The position numbers and the translations under genes are program-made. 64,000 nt of DNA from Litchfieldella anticariensis FP35 = DSM 16096 (GTDB lineage: Bacteria > Pseudomonadota > Gammaproteobacteria > Pseudomonadales > Halomonadaceae). Below, piece after piece: positions 41,195 through 49,661 of this stretch (position 1 is its first letter; each line of letters opens with the position of its first letter). The DNA lies in contig NZ_KE332391.1 in NCBI RefSeq assembly GCF_000409775.1, positions 139,248-203,247 of the forward strand, written 5' to 3'. The notes below the pieces were generated by a model, which was not told the DNA's origin, did not search any database, and saw only the letters and a program-made list of their open reading frames with translations.

Positions 41195-41542
41195 CTATCG
41201 CTCATGAGCCTCGCGGCTATCCATTGGCGCCTGCTCGCGGTCGTCGCGACCGTAGTCACGCACGACATGAGCGATCCTTAGTCGGTAGTTCTCGAATATC
41301 GAGGACCTGCCCGCCCGCTGCGCGGCCCGGTGTTGCTCCAGGCGTCGCCACTGCTCAATGGCGGTCTCATCGCGCCAGAACGAGAGTGACAGCAACTTGT
41401 CAGGGTCGTTAAGGCTCTGGAAACGTTCGATGGAGATGAAGCCTTCGATGTCATCCAGTAGCGGTTTCAGCTCGGCAGCGATATCGAAGTAACGCTGACG
41501 CTGGGTGGGTGTCGGCACGGCTTCGAATATGACGGCGATCAT
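41195..41542 (-). CDS. Antibiotic biosynthesis monooxygenase family protein
   Basis: A 115-residue ABM protein starting MIAVIFEAVPTPTQRQRYFD, with IEGFISIERFQSLNDPDKLL and LSFWRDETAIEQWRRLEQHR, then RIAHVVRDYGRD, all typical of the heme-degrading/ABM group. A GAGGAG site precedes the ATG. It is divergent from an ArsR regulator 117 bp away and is the likely target of that regulator. It probably modifies or senses an aromatic or quinone compound; the substrate is not known. Confidence 0.8.
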   Translation of the reverse strand: MIAVIFEAVPTPTQRQRYFDIAAELKPLLDDIEGFISIERFQSLNDPDKLLSLSFWRDETAIEQWRRLEQHRAAQRAGRSSIFENYRLRIAHVVRDYGRDDREQAPMDSREAHER

Positions 41543-41625
41543 GGTATCTCCTCTTCGTTATTGATGAGTGAACAACGGAATACGTCCATTCACCGGGCGG
41601 TTTGCCTGCTGACCACTATGTGACA

Positions 41626-41648
41626 TGGTGAATCGTCACGATTCGCCA
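41626..41648. promoter_or_regulatory. ArsR-type operator candidate
   Basis: TGGTGAATCG-TCA-CGATTCGCCA has 10-bp arms with one mismatch, between the divergent ABM and ArsR starts, ending 11 bp before the ArsR start. Length and symmetry suit a winged-helix dimer. Confidence 0.6.
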
Positions 41649-41659
41649 GGGATCGAAAT

Positions 41660-42355
41660 ATGCATGACACCGATCATGATGCCGCGGTTTCCCGGATCGC
41701 GGCCGCCATCGCTGAACCCGCCAGGACACGCATGCTATGTTGCCTGATGGACGGGCACGCGCGCACCAGCACCGAGCTGGCCATTGTCGCCGAGGTCAGC
41801 CCTTCCACAGCCAGCGCGCACCTTGCCCGGCTAAAGGAACAGCACCTGGTGAGTCTGCACGTGCAGGGCAGACACCGCTACTACCACCTGGCGAGCCAGA
41901 CAGTGGCGCGGGCACTCGAAGCGTTGATGGCGATTGCCCCGCCCGATGGTCCCCGATTCACGCCCACGACTCCCGACCGGCTGCAACTGGCCCGAACCTG
42001 CTACGACCATATGGCCGGCACCCTGGCCGTGCTGCTTCACGACCGCTTCATCGCGCTGGGCTGGTTGTGCTCTCCCGAGGTGGAAGGGGATTACCAGCTC
42101 ACGGAAACCGGTAACCGGGAATTGGCTGCGCTGGGGATCGATACCCAGGCGGCGGGCAAACGGCGGCGGCGCTTCGCCTACCCCTGCATGGACTGGAGCA
42201 TGCGGCGCCCCCACTTGGGGGGCGCCTTGGGGGCCGCGCTGTTGCAAGCCGCACAGCAACGAGAGTGGGTGCGCAAGGACCTGGATTGCCGCGCACTGAC
42301 AGTGACGGACACAGGACACAAGGAGATCCAGAAGCGGTTCGATGTCCACCTATAG
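41660..42355 (+). CDS. ArsR family transcriptional regulator
   Basis: A 231-residue winged-helix protein. The HTH lies at about residues 10-75 (IAEPARTRMLCCLMDGHART, STELAIVAEVSPSTASAHLA) with YYHLASQTVARALEAL after it. The extended C-terminal part (about 140 residues, with RRFAYPCMDWSMRRPHLGGA) is longer than in metal-sensing ArsR proteins and is seen in regulators paired with ABM-domain genes, as I recall. CCLMDGH and YPCMDWS each have Cys that might sense thiol-reactive compounds. It is divergent from the ABM gene and probably represses it. Confidence 0.85.
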   Translation: MHDTDHDAAVSRIAAAIAEPARTRMLCCLMDGHARTSTELAIVAEVSPSTASAHLARLKEQHLVSLHVQGRHRYYHLASQTVARALEALMAIAPPDGPRFTPTTPDRLQLARTCYDHMAGTLAVLLHDRFIALGWLCSPEVEGDYQLTETGNRELAALGIDTQAAGKRRRRFAYPCMDWSMRRPHLGGALGAALLQAAQQREWVRKDLDCRALTVTDTGHKEIQKRFDVHL

Positions 42356-42388
42356 CCATTGGCCAGGAAGAGCTCGCTGGAGTTGCGC

Positions 42389-42787
42389 TCATGGAAGCTC
42401 ATCGTAGTGAGCGAGCTGATCGGTGATATCGAACCAAGGCGCCTTCGATGCACAGAATATATGGACATTGGGGCGCTGGCTGGGCACGTCATCGAGTACA
42501 CCCAGCCGCACGATGTATTTCCCCCGTTTCAGCTTGTGGGAAAACAGGCTCGACCCACAGTCGCGGCAAAATCCCAGCTCCGTCTCCCCGGACTTTCGGT
42601 AATGAGACACGAACTCTTCTCCGGCCGTGATTGAAAAGTCTTTCTCATCGAAGAGACCACCAGCCGCGAATGCAGAGCCCGACCACTTGCGACATTCCGA
42701 GCAATGACAGTAGCCGATGAAATCGAATTCATCCGGCACTTGGATTTTGACTTTTCCACACAAACACGAACCCGTCAGGTTGTTCAT
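42389..42787 (-). CDS. GFA family (glutathione-dependent formaldehyde-activating enzyme-like) protein
   Basis: A 132-residue zinc protein. The Cys motifs of GFA are SCLCGKVKIQVP (CxC), YCHCSECRKWSG (CHC-x-x-C) and FCRDCGSSLF (CxxC). All the expected Cys are present. A GAGGT site precedes the ATG. Family members were named after Gfa, which speeds S-hydroxymethylglutathione formation, but for most the reaction is unproved. It lies 24 bp downstream of the VOC gene on the same strand and is likely co-transcribed with it. Confidence 0.85.
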   Translation of the reverse strand: MNNLTGSCLCGKVKIQVPDEFDFIGYCHCSECRKWSGSAFAAGGLFDEKDFSITAGEEFVSHYRKSGETELGFCRDCGSSLFSHKLKRGKYIVRLGVLDDVPSQRPNVHIFCASKAPWFDITDQLAHYDELP

Positions 42788-42811
42788 CTTGACCTCATAT
42801 CATGCGATGTT

Positions 42812-43216
42812 TCATTTCACTGGCCCACCAATGGACCAGATATGACCGAAGGGATCCTTGATCTGGCCATAGCGCATTCCCCAGAACTGATTGTCAAGCT
42901 CCATGACGACTTCCGCACCAGCATTGACTGCCCGCTCCCAGGCAGCATCGGCATCAGGTACGTCGAGATGGATGACGCAGCTCGCGCCACCAAGCCGAGT
43001 TGGTGCCTTGGCACTGCCGTAATCGCCGATCTCAGGAAATTCGTCATGTAGATAGATCGCTCCAGCACCGAGCTTTAGGTGGGCATGCATCAACCTCTTT
43101 CCGTCCTCAGCAAGATGTTTTCCTTCTAATGTGGCACCAAACGCTCGTTCATAAAATGCAATCGCCGCCTCACCATCATTGACGGCGAGGTGAGGAACCG
43201 GAGCTGGGTTCGTCAT
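42812..43216 (-). CDS. VOC family (glyoxalase/bleomycin-resistance) protein
   Basis: A 134-residue vicinal-oxygen-chelate protein of the PhnB-like type. It has VPHLAVNDGEAAIAFYERAF, GKHLAEDGKRLMHAHLKLGA and DPFGHIWSIGGPVK at the C-terminus. The ATG at 43216 follows GAGGA; an ORF reading back to 43327 is not needed. It lies ahead of the GFA gene. It may bind or detoxify a small reactive molecule; the exact role is unclear. Confidence 0.85.
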   Translation of the reverse strand: MTNPAPVPHLAVNDGEAAIAFYERAFGATLEGKHLAEDGKRLMHAHLKLGAGAIYLHDEFPEIGDYGSAKAPTRLGGASCVIHLDVPDADAAWERAVNAGAEVVMELDNQFWGMRYGQIKDPFGHIWSIGGPVK

Positions 43217-43499
43217 GGCTATATCCTCATGGGCATGTGATGATGATGGATATGGTAGAAATCCGGATCGACAATCAGAAATGCCGATATCCGACGTTGC
43301 TTCCAAGGATGCAAGCGTACTCGCCACCTCAAATTAGCTTGCGCCTCCCCGTTCTGCCACAAAGCCACCAATCAACTGAATTAAAAGGAAAATTTTTCAA
43401 GCGGAAGTCGAAACCGTGCATTCTGTCTCATTAGGGATGGAGTCCAGAAAACATGAGTGAGTTCGATGTGTATAAAACCAATAATGGAAGTTCGTTCTC
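43217..43499. other. Intergenic stretch between VOC and MFS genes
   Basis: 283 bp without a convincing gene, AT-rich near 43380-43440, presumably with the two divergent promoters. No clear operator palindrome is seen. Confidence 0.4.
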
Positions 43500-44933
43500 A
43501 TGAGGAGGCAGCACGGTACGGCGTCTCCCCCCATTCCCGTGCAGATCTGGAAGATCGCTGCCGTAAGTGGAACAGGCGCGTTCATGGCCATGCTCGACTC
43601 CACGGTGGCCAATCTTGCTCTCGAATCCGTTCGCGCCGACTTCGACTCCACACTCTCCCTCGTGCAATGGGTCGCTACCGGTTACCTCCTGGCCTTGGCG
43701 GTCTCTCTCCCCGCGACAGGCTGGCTCGGCAACCGATACGGATATGGTCGTGTCTGGGCATCGGCTCTGGCTGCCTTTGTCGTCGGATCCATCCTCTGCG
43801 CCCTGGCACCCGGGCCACTGACGCTTATCGGCGCCCGGTTCTTGCAGGGGCTTGCCGGCGGCTTGATGGTTCCGGCCGGGCAAGCCGTTCTCGGGTCGAC
43901 CGCCAACCCCAAACAACTTGGAAGGCTGATGGGCACGCTCGGTCTGGTCATTGCCCTGGGCCCCGCCATAGGGCCAGCGATGGGTGGCTTGTTGCTGGAG
44001 CTTGGCTCATGGCGCTGGCTGTTCTGGATCAATGTTCCTATCGGTATTGCCGCGCTCATCGCTTCTCGGGGCCTCGTGCCAGCAGGGTCGACGGATACCG
44101 AACGTCCCTTGGATCGTAAAGGGTTCGCCCTTCTCGCCATCGGACTTCCTCTGCTGCTCTATGGGGCAACGGAAATTGGAGCAGCAGGAGCGACCGCAGT
44201 CACGGTTCTCTCAGTAATCGCTGGAGCCGTACTGGCTGCCCTCTTCGTCCTCAATGCGCTGCATACAAGTACCCCCCTCATCGACTTACGGTTACTGAAA
44301 CGGAAAACCTTCGCCGCTGCGACCGCAACCGCCGGACTCACCGGCGCCAATATGTATGGTGGACTCCTGCTTCTGCCGTTATATCTTCAGCTTCCGCTGG
44401 GCCAGGACACGACGGAGACCGGGGTGATGCTCCTTGTCATGGGATTGGGCTCCGCATTGGCCCTTCCCGTCAGCGGCATGCTGACCGATCGCTTCAGTGC
44501 AGGCCCAGTCATCATGATGGGGGCGTCGTTGTTGGTCATCACCAGTATTCCCTTCCTATTGCCCACCGCACCTTCCGACGCACTACTTGGATTGATCCTT
44601 TTCTCCAGAGGCGTGGGGGTGGCTTTGGCGCAGATGCCCGCCATGGCCGCTGCTTATGCATCAGTCACCAGCAACGAGATGGGTGATGCTACGACCCTAG
44701 TCAACATCGTCCAGCGCATCGGAGGTGCCATTGGGGCAGTATGCATGGTCATCATGCTCACTCAAGACAGTAGCGACAATTTCAGTGCCTATACTTGGGC
44801 TTTCGCTACACTGGCCATCATCTCTTCTCTGCCACTGATATTGACCGTGTTCCTATGGCAGCGCCCACGACACTTTCACCGGTACGCCCCCGAATCGCGT
44901 GCCGATCGAGCCACCGATGACGAGACGTGGTGA
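43500..44933 (+). CDS. DHA2-type MFS multidrug transporter
   Basis: A 477-residue carrier with about 14 hydrophobic segments, as in the EmrB/QacA group. The DHA2 signatures are FMAMLDSTVANLALESV (motif D1), TGYLLALAVSLPATGWLGNR, GARFLQGLAGGLMVPAGQAV and LGLVIALGPAIGPAMGGLLL (motif C of exporters). It exports drugs or metabolites in exchange for protons. The ribosome site before 43500 is weak (GGAAG). No adaptor (EmrA) gene is next to it, so it may work alone. Confidence 0.88.
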   Translation: MRRQHGTASPPIPVQIWKIAAVSGTGAFMAMLDSTVANLALESVRADFDSTLSLVQWVATGYLLALAVSLPATGWLGNRYGYGRVWASALAAFVVGSILCALAPGPLTLIGARFLQGLAGGLMVPAGQAVLGSTANPKQLGRLMGTLGLVIALGPAIGPAMGGLLLELGSWRWLFWINVPIGIAALIASRGLVPAGSTDTERPLDRKGFALLAIGLPLLLYGATEIGAAGATAVTVLSVIAGAVLAALFVLNALHTSTPLIDLRLLKRKTFAAATATAGLTGANMYGGLLLLPLYLQLPLGQDTTETGVMLLVMGLGSALALPVSGMLTDRFSAGPVIMMGASLLVITSIPFLLPTAPSDALLGLILFSRGVGVALAQMPAMAAAYASVTSNEMGDATTLVNIVQRIGGAIGAVCMVIMLTQDSSDNFSAYTWAFATLAIISSLPLILTVFLWQRPRHFHRYAPESRADRATDDETW

Positions 44934-44955
44934 GTTTTGTCGGCGAGGTTAGCTG

Positions 44956-45312
44956 TCAATCGTCGAAGGAATGACGCACAAGAGGAGCATCGAATGCCAA
45001 GTGCTCGGCAATATCGGTCATGGCGTCGAATGGCTGTTCGTAACTCCAGGCGACATCGGTCAGCGTTTCGCCATCCAGCGATAGTGAGTAATAGCTGGCA
45101 TCGCCTTTGAATGGGCAGTGGGTGACCGTCGCTGACTGGACCAGGTGCTGCATGTCGACATCCTGCCGCGGTATGTACTGGCGAGGAGGATAGTCTTTCT
45201 CGCGCAACTCGATGGCATCTCGAGTATCGGCAAGCAATGTCTCACCGATCCAGACACGAACCCGCTGCGGATTGGGGTGTAGGCTGATGCGTCCAGTAGG
45301 GTCATGGATCAT
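44956..45312 (-). CDS. DUF427 domain-containing protein
   Basis: A 118-residue protein. DUF427 features are RVRVWIGETLLADTRDAIEL, YPPRQYIPRQDVDMQHL, THCPFKGDASYYSL and VAWSYEQPFDAMTDIAEHLA. The fold is a small beta-tent; the role is unknown. The gene lies between the MFS and O-methyltransferase genes and stands alone, reading towards the MFS gene. Confidence 0.85.
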   Translation of the reverse strand: MIHDPTGRISLHPNPQRVRVWIGETLLADTRDAIELREKDYPPRQYIPRQDVDMQHLVQSATVTHCPFKGDASYYSLSLDGETLTDVAWSYEQPFDAMTDIAEHLAFDAPLVRHSFDD

Positions 45313-45385
45313 GGTGTGAAGACCTCATCTTTACCCAGCAATGGTACGTCAGTCTTAACCGTAGCAGACCCGTGGCGATCAAGGT

Positions 45386-45964
45386 TCATTCCGCCTCTTT
45401 GTAGGCCACGAACTCTCCCTTGCCGACAGGCACCAGGCAGGTCGTGAATGCCTCCAGTTTTTCGACATAAGCCATGAAGTCGGCCAGTTCCGCCTGATGC
45501 GAGATGGCATTGTCACATATCAACACTCCACCAGGGTTCAGCACGGCCATCACATCATCGATGAAGTCCAGGTATTGCGAACGTTCAGCATCGAGGAAGA
45601 CCATATCGAAGCGCGTCTCTCGTGCCCGCAGATAGCCCGCCGCAGAGCCTTCGATCTGCCGGATCTTGTGGGCCAACCCAGCCCTGGCAAAATTATCGCG
45701 TGCCTCGCACACCTTGTCGGACGAGACTTCGACAGTGGTGACACGACCCGAGTCGTCGATAGAGGACGCCAGCCACAGCGTGGAGTAGCCATTCGAGGTA
45801 CCGATTTCCAGTACCTTGCTGGCCTTCATGGCTTTGAGCAGCACCGCCAGGAATTGGCCGGTATCACGGGTAATGTTGAGATATTTCCGGCTTCGCTCGG
45901 TGGTTTGGGCATCGTTCTCTTCGCCCTTCCGCTCCAACTCTGCCAGCAATTCATCGATTGACAT
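45386..45964 (-). CDS. SAM-dependent O-methyltransferase
   Basis: A 192-residue class-I methyltransferase of the catechol/caffeoyl-CoA type. Motif I is KVLEIGTSNGYSTLWLASSI at about residue 50, then VTTVEVSSDKVCEARDNFAR. The metal-binding Asp region is FDMVFLDAERSQYLDFIDDV and the second is GGVLICDNAISH. A GGAGG site precedes the ATG at 45964. It would methylate a catechol-like hydroxyl with divalent metal help. The substrate is unknown. Confidence 0.85.
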   Translation of the reverse strand: MSIDELLAELERKGEENDAQTTERSRKYLNITRDTGQFLAVLLKAMKASKVLEIGTSNGYSTLWLASSIDDSGRVTTVEVSSDKVCEARDNFARAGLAHKIRQIEGSAAGYLRARETRFDMVFLDAERSQYLDFIDDVMAVLNPGGVLICDNAISHQAELADFMAYVEKLEAFTTCLVPVGKGEFVAYKEAE

Positions 45965-46200
45965 AGGTCTCCCTCCCTCAATGACAACATCCTTTTAATG
46001 ACCGCGTCGGCCATGACGAGTAAAGGCATCGCCCATCATTTAGCCATATTCGGCTCATACAGCAAGCCGAATGTCGGGAGGATTCGGCTCAGCCTCTTTA
46101 TGAGGTAGTTGCAAACTCCAGCTTGCCCCCCTCCCCCTCAGTGCTAGCTTGAAAGTCAGCGATCACGGACAAGCCCAATAACAAACCTCGGTGGCTGACC
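45965..46200. other. Intergenic stretch, divergent promoters expected
   Basis: 236 bp between the methyltransferase and the S33 hydrolase, with no gene and no clear palindrome. Confidence 0.35.
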
Positions 46201-47790
46201 ATGAAACTCACTCCATATCCTCAGCACCACGTCTTCGTTGTTCCTCTTGCGCTTACAGTACTCCTGCTCGTTGCGGTCTTCTGGCCATCGCCCGCCCACG
46301 CCCAGACATCGGGCCAAGTTTCACGCCTTGAACCCTCGGAGTGCGCAACGCAGGCACTCAGCGAGCTACAAGCGCAGTGCTACACTTTTTATGGCCAGGA
46401 AAATTGGGATGAGCCGAACGGCACCATCATCGAGTTACCCGTGGCAGTGTTCGAGCCCGAAACGAAGGGTGCATCAGGGGAAGACAGCGCCGATGTGCCA
46501 GTCGTCTTCTTCCCCGGGGGCCCCGGCTATTCTTCATTAGGCAACCGCGAGTACCTGGAACAACTGCTCAAGGATGTCGGCAACCGCACGCTGATAACGA
46601 TGGATCATCGCGGTTTCATTCATGCCAGGCCGGCGTTGAAATGCCCCGACTATGCGTCGGTATCTCCCTATCACAACATCATCCACACGCCAGCCATTGC
46701 CTCTTCGCTGGACCCCATGGAACGCCTGGATAGCATCACCGGTATCGTGGCCAACTGCTATCGAAAGCTACAAGCAGAGGGGATTGAGGTTTCCCAATAC
46801 AATTCCTACTCAGTAAGTCGGGATGTCGATGAGATTCGGCGTTTACTCGATCACGACAAGATCGACGCCTACGGCTCGTCGACGGGTAGCGGTACGGTAC
46901 TCTCCTACATCCAGTATTACCCCGACAGCGTGCGCGCCGCGATACTCGGCTGGCCGTGGTTCATCAATTTGCGCAACCGCGCCCCTATGGATGAGTTGTA
47001 CACCGCCAAGCAGACCTTCACCGATACCCTGGCCTTGTGCGTAGCGCAGAGCGAGGACTGTCGAGACATGCTGCCCGCCTGGTTCCTGGCAATCGACAGG
47101 GCACGCCGGGCCCTCGATGCCAAACCCTTCGTCACCACCGTGCAGGAAATCGACGGCAGTGAGAAGAAGCTCTACTTCGACGGAGCGGCCTTTCTCGACA
47201 CCCTCTACCTGATGCTGGCCAGCGACTATGCCGTGCTGCCAAGCCTGATCTCCGACATCGAGCAAGGCCACTACTCACGCCTGAGGGATTTCTTCCTGAT
47301 CGACCAATATGACCCTGAGCCTACCGCCCCCAATTATGCGCTGGGTTACTTCCTGGCCCATGTCTGCAACGACATGGGCACCAATCGTCCTACGCCGGAG
47401 GATTCGATTGCCGCCGTCAAGCGTGAACCCGCTGTGTTGGGCTTCGAACCACCGTGGTTGTGCGCCTGGTGGGGCGGCGACGGAGATGTGCCAGAGGAAC
47501 ATAACGACCCACTGGTTTCGGATATTTCAGCACTGGCGATTCACGGTCAGATGGATCCGTGTTGCGGGACACGCTGGAGCGAACATGCGGCACGCACCAT
47601 GCCCAACCTTCAATTCGTGGAGTTTCAGGCCATGGGGCATAGCCCCGTCACGGAATGCCGCTCGATCATGATTCAGGATTTTCTCGATGATCCTCAAGCG
47701 ACAGTGGACGACAGTTGCAAGGACGAAGTGCCACTGGAACCCTGGGTATTAGAAAAAGCGGAGGGAAAATCAAGCCAAGAGTCAAATTAA
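46201..47790 (+). CDS. Exported alpha/beta hydrolase, S33 (tripeptidyl aminopeptidase-like)
   Basis: A 529-residue secreted hydrolase. The signal peptide ends near WPSPAHAQ-TSG. The oxyanion segment is VVFFPGGPGYSSLGNREYLE, the nucleophile elbow YGSSTGSGTVLSYIQYYPD (Ser in G-S-S-T-G), and the Asp and His are in AIHGQMDPCCGTRW and AMGHSPVTECRS. Four or more Cys (ECATQAL, QCYTFYG, NCYRK, CGTRW, ECRS) suggest disulphides. Such proteins cleave proline-type or other amino-terminal peptides in the periplasm or outside. It is followed by a secreted beta protein; they may or may not share a promoter. Confidence 0.85.
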   Translation: MKLTPYPQHHVFVVPLALTVLLLVAVFWPSPAHAQTSGQVSRLEPSECATQALSELQAQCYTFYGQENWDEPNGTIIELPVAVFEPETKGASGEDSADVPVVFFPGGPGYSSLGNREYLEQLLKDVGNRTLITMDHRGFIHARPALKCPDYASVSPYHNIIHTPAIASSLDPMERLDSITGIVANCYRKLQAEGIEVSQYNSYSVSRDVDEIRRLLDHDKIDAYGSSTGSGTVLSYIQYYPDSVRAAILGWPWFINLRNRAPMDELYTAKQTFTDTLALCVAQSEDCRDMLPAWFLAIDRARRALDAKPFVTTVQEIDGSEKKLYFDGAAFLDTLYLMLASDYAVLPSLISDIEQGHYSRLRDFFLIDQYDPEPTAPNYALGYFLAHVCNDMGTNRPTPEDSIAAVKREPAVLGFEPPWLCAWWGGDGDVPEEHNDPLVSDISALAIHGQMDPCCGTRWSEHAARTMPNLQFVEFQAMGHSPVTECRSIMIQDFLDDPQATVDDSCKDEVPLEPWVLEKAEGKSSQESN

Positions 47791-47881
47791 ATTATACTTA
47801 TGCTGACATGATTATTGGTTATAAGCATAATAATTGTCGTGTGCCAAGACACACGGACTTATATCGCAGGGAACCAAGATA

Positions 47882-48574
47882 ATGATGTCGACTCGCTACA
47901 AGGCCGCCCTTTCGGCCCTTCCATTGCTGTACTGTACTGCTGCTGCTCATGCCTTGGACTGGCAGGAAGCGCCGCGTTACAACACCATCAACCTGTCATC
48001 CGGTTTCCAACCGGATCCCCAACAGTTCGAAATCACCGCGGGTGGCAATACTCCCGCCTCCAAGGCAGGCTCCAACTGTACTGGCTATGTCCACGGTCTG
48101 GCCCCCGACATGGACTTCAATTTCGAAGCCGGCGAATACCAGCTCGTTGTCTATGTCGAGTCATCGGCCGATACCACCCTGGTGGTCAATGACGCCGATG
48201 GCAACTGGCACTGCAACGACGATTTCTCCTCATCCAGTGGTACCAATCCGGCTATCAAATGGGTCAATCCTCCATCGGGCAACTACAACGTCTGGGTCGG
48301 CACCCTTGCTGGTGGGCAGGCGGATGCCACGGTCAAGTTCTCCGAAATGGATCCCGAGTGGCACGGCAGCCCCGCTGCTGTCTCTAGCAGCTCCGGGATC
48401 CAGTGGGGCGACGACGGCAGTGAATGGAGTCACGATGGGGAGTGCGACGATCCACGCTTCGAGGGTCCCAGCGTGCATTCCATCAATATCGAGGAAGACC
48501 GCTACCACGATGCCAGCGATTGTCGTGCTCTTTATGAGCAGGGTCAGGTCTTTCTGAAACCTGAATACCGCTAA
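47882..48574 (+). CDS. Exported beta-rich protein with pre-peptidase-like domain
   Basis: A 230-residue secreted protein with a Sec signal (YKAALSALPLLYCTAAAHAL). The middle (GYVHGLAPDMDFNFEAGEYQ, VYVESSADTTLVVNDADGNW, YNVWVGTLAGGQADATVKF) resembles beta-jelly-roll pre-peptidase C-terminal type domains found in secreted proteases of halophiles. The last ~60 residues (GSEWSHDGECDDPRFEGPSV) are acidic, with a Cys pair. There is no protease catalytic site. It starts 91 bp after the S33 hydrolase. Function unknown. Confidence 0.7.
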   Translation: MMSTRYKAALSALPLLYCTAAAHALDWQEAPRYNTINLSSGFQPDPQQFEITAGGNTPASKAGSNCTGYVHGLAPDMDFNFEAGEYQLVVYVESSADTTLVVNDADGNWHCNDDFSSSSGTNPAIKWVNPPSGNYNVWVGTLAGGQADATVKFSEMDPEWHGSPAAVSSSSGIQWGDDGSEWSHDGECDDPRFEGPSVHSINIEEDRYHDASDCRALYEQGQVFLKPEYR

Positions 48575-48590
48575 TAAGTGACACTTCCTC

Positions 48591-48624
48591 TCGAGTCCAT
48601 CACGACATGAAGTGATGGACTCGA
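48591..48624. terminator. Bidirectional stem-loop between convergent genes
   Basis: TCGAGTCCATCAC and GTGATGGACTCGA form a perfect 13-bp stem with an 8-base loop, lying between the exported protein gene and the corA-like gene. No strong T-run follows on either side, so it is a likely but not classical terminator. Confidence 0.7.
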
Positions 48625-48642
48625 TCACGTTTGCTGATGCGG

Positions 48643-49611
48643 CTATATCCACCCCTTGCGACGAAATAGCCACACCAGCCCAATCCCTAACCCCAGCATG
48701 AACGTCACTACGACGAAATAAGCGTACTTGAAACCCAGCTCCGGCATGTACTCGAAGTTCATGCCATAGATGCCCACGATAAAGGTCAGCGGCACGAAAA
48801 TGGCAGTGATCACCGTCAGGATACGCATGGTGTTATTGAGCTGGTGCGTTGAGATCGATATGTAACCGTCGATTAGGTCACCGCAGATGTCATAGTACAT
48901 CTGGGTCAAGCTGTAGAGGCGTTCAAAACGCTCGAAGACGTCATTGATGGCATGCAGCGTTTCGGCGTTCTCACGCGACAGGTGGCGGTAGTCGTAGGCG
49001 ATCAACTCGCGCGTGATCCCTTGGTGATAATTGAAGATGCGGCGCATCTTCACCAACCGCGACCGATAACCGGTAATCCGCCTCATCAACTTGTCGGTGC
49101 CGGCTTGTTGCAGTTCGTCTTCCAGATCACTGAGTTGAGTCTCGAATTCCAGCAGACTATCCAGATAGAAACCTGCGGATGTATACATGATCTTCAAGGC
49201 GACATGTTCGGGGGAACGCCGCAATAGAGACTTTCCTTCATTTTCTAACAAGCGGTCGACGCTCATGGCCATGCCAGGATGCAGGCTGACCAAGTAGCGA
49301 TCGCTGACAAAAAAGGAGATCTGCTGCGGCTGGTAATTCAGCTCGGCATCGAAGGAAGAAATCCCACGGTAGATGATCAGGGTGTGGGATTCGAATTCCT
49401 CGATCTTGGGAGGGTGACGCTCGCGATGCGCATCGCTGATCGCCAGGGGATGACAGCCAAAATCCTCGAGCAAGGCTCGCTCTCTCGCTATCGGCTCGCC
49501 CTGCAGATCGATCCAGATATGGCTATCGGAATCCTCTTTCCAGCGTGCGATCAGCTCCTCACCACCGGTCTCTGATTGACCATCGGCGGTGACCAGTAGG
49601 GTGCGTATCAT
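48643..49611 (-). CDS. corA: CorA family Mg/Zn transporter
   Basis: A 322-residue CorA-like channel. The cytoplasmic part is rich in charged residues, and the C-terminus has two transmembrane helices with YGMNFEYMPELG after the first (the GMN motif) and a closing RRKGWI tail. A GGGAGA site precedes the ATG. In this branch (ZntB/CorA) the protein moves Mg2+ or Zn2+. The identification is firm, the ion less so. Confidence 0.9.
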   Translation of the reverse strand: MIRTLLVTADGQSETGGEELIARWKEDSDSHIWIDLQGEPIARERALLEDFGCHPLAISDAHRERHPPKIEEFESHTLIIYRGISSFDAELNYQPQQISFFVSDRYLVSLHPGMAMSVDRLLENEGKSLLRRSPEHVALKIMYTSAGFYLDSLLEFETQLSDLEDELQQAGTDKLMRRITGYRSRLVKMRRIFNYHQGITRELIAYDYRHLSRENAETLHAINDVFERFERLYSLTQMYYDICGDLIDGYISISTHQLNNTMRILTVITAIFVPLTFIVGIYGMNFEYMPELGFKYAYFVVVTFMLGLGIGLVWLFRRKGWI

Positions 49612-49661
49612 GATGTCTCCCGCATTCCATTAGCCCAAGGATACATGAGGCACGGAACACC

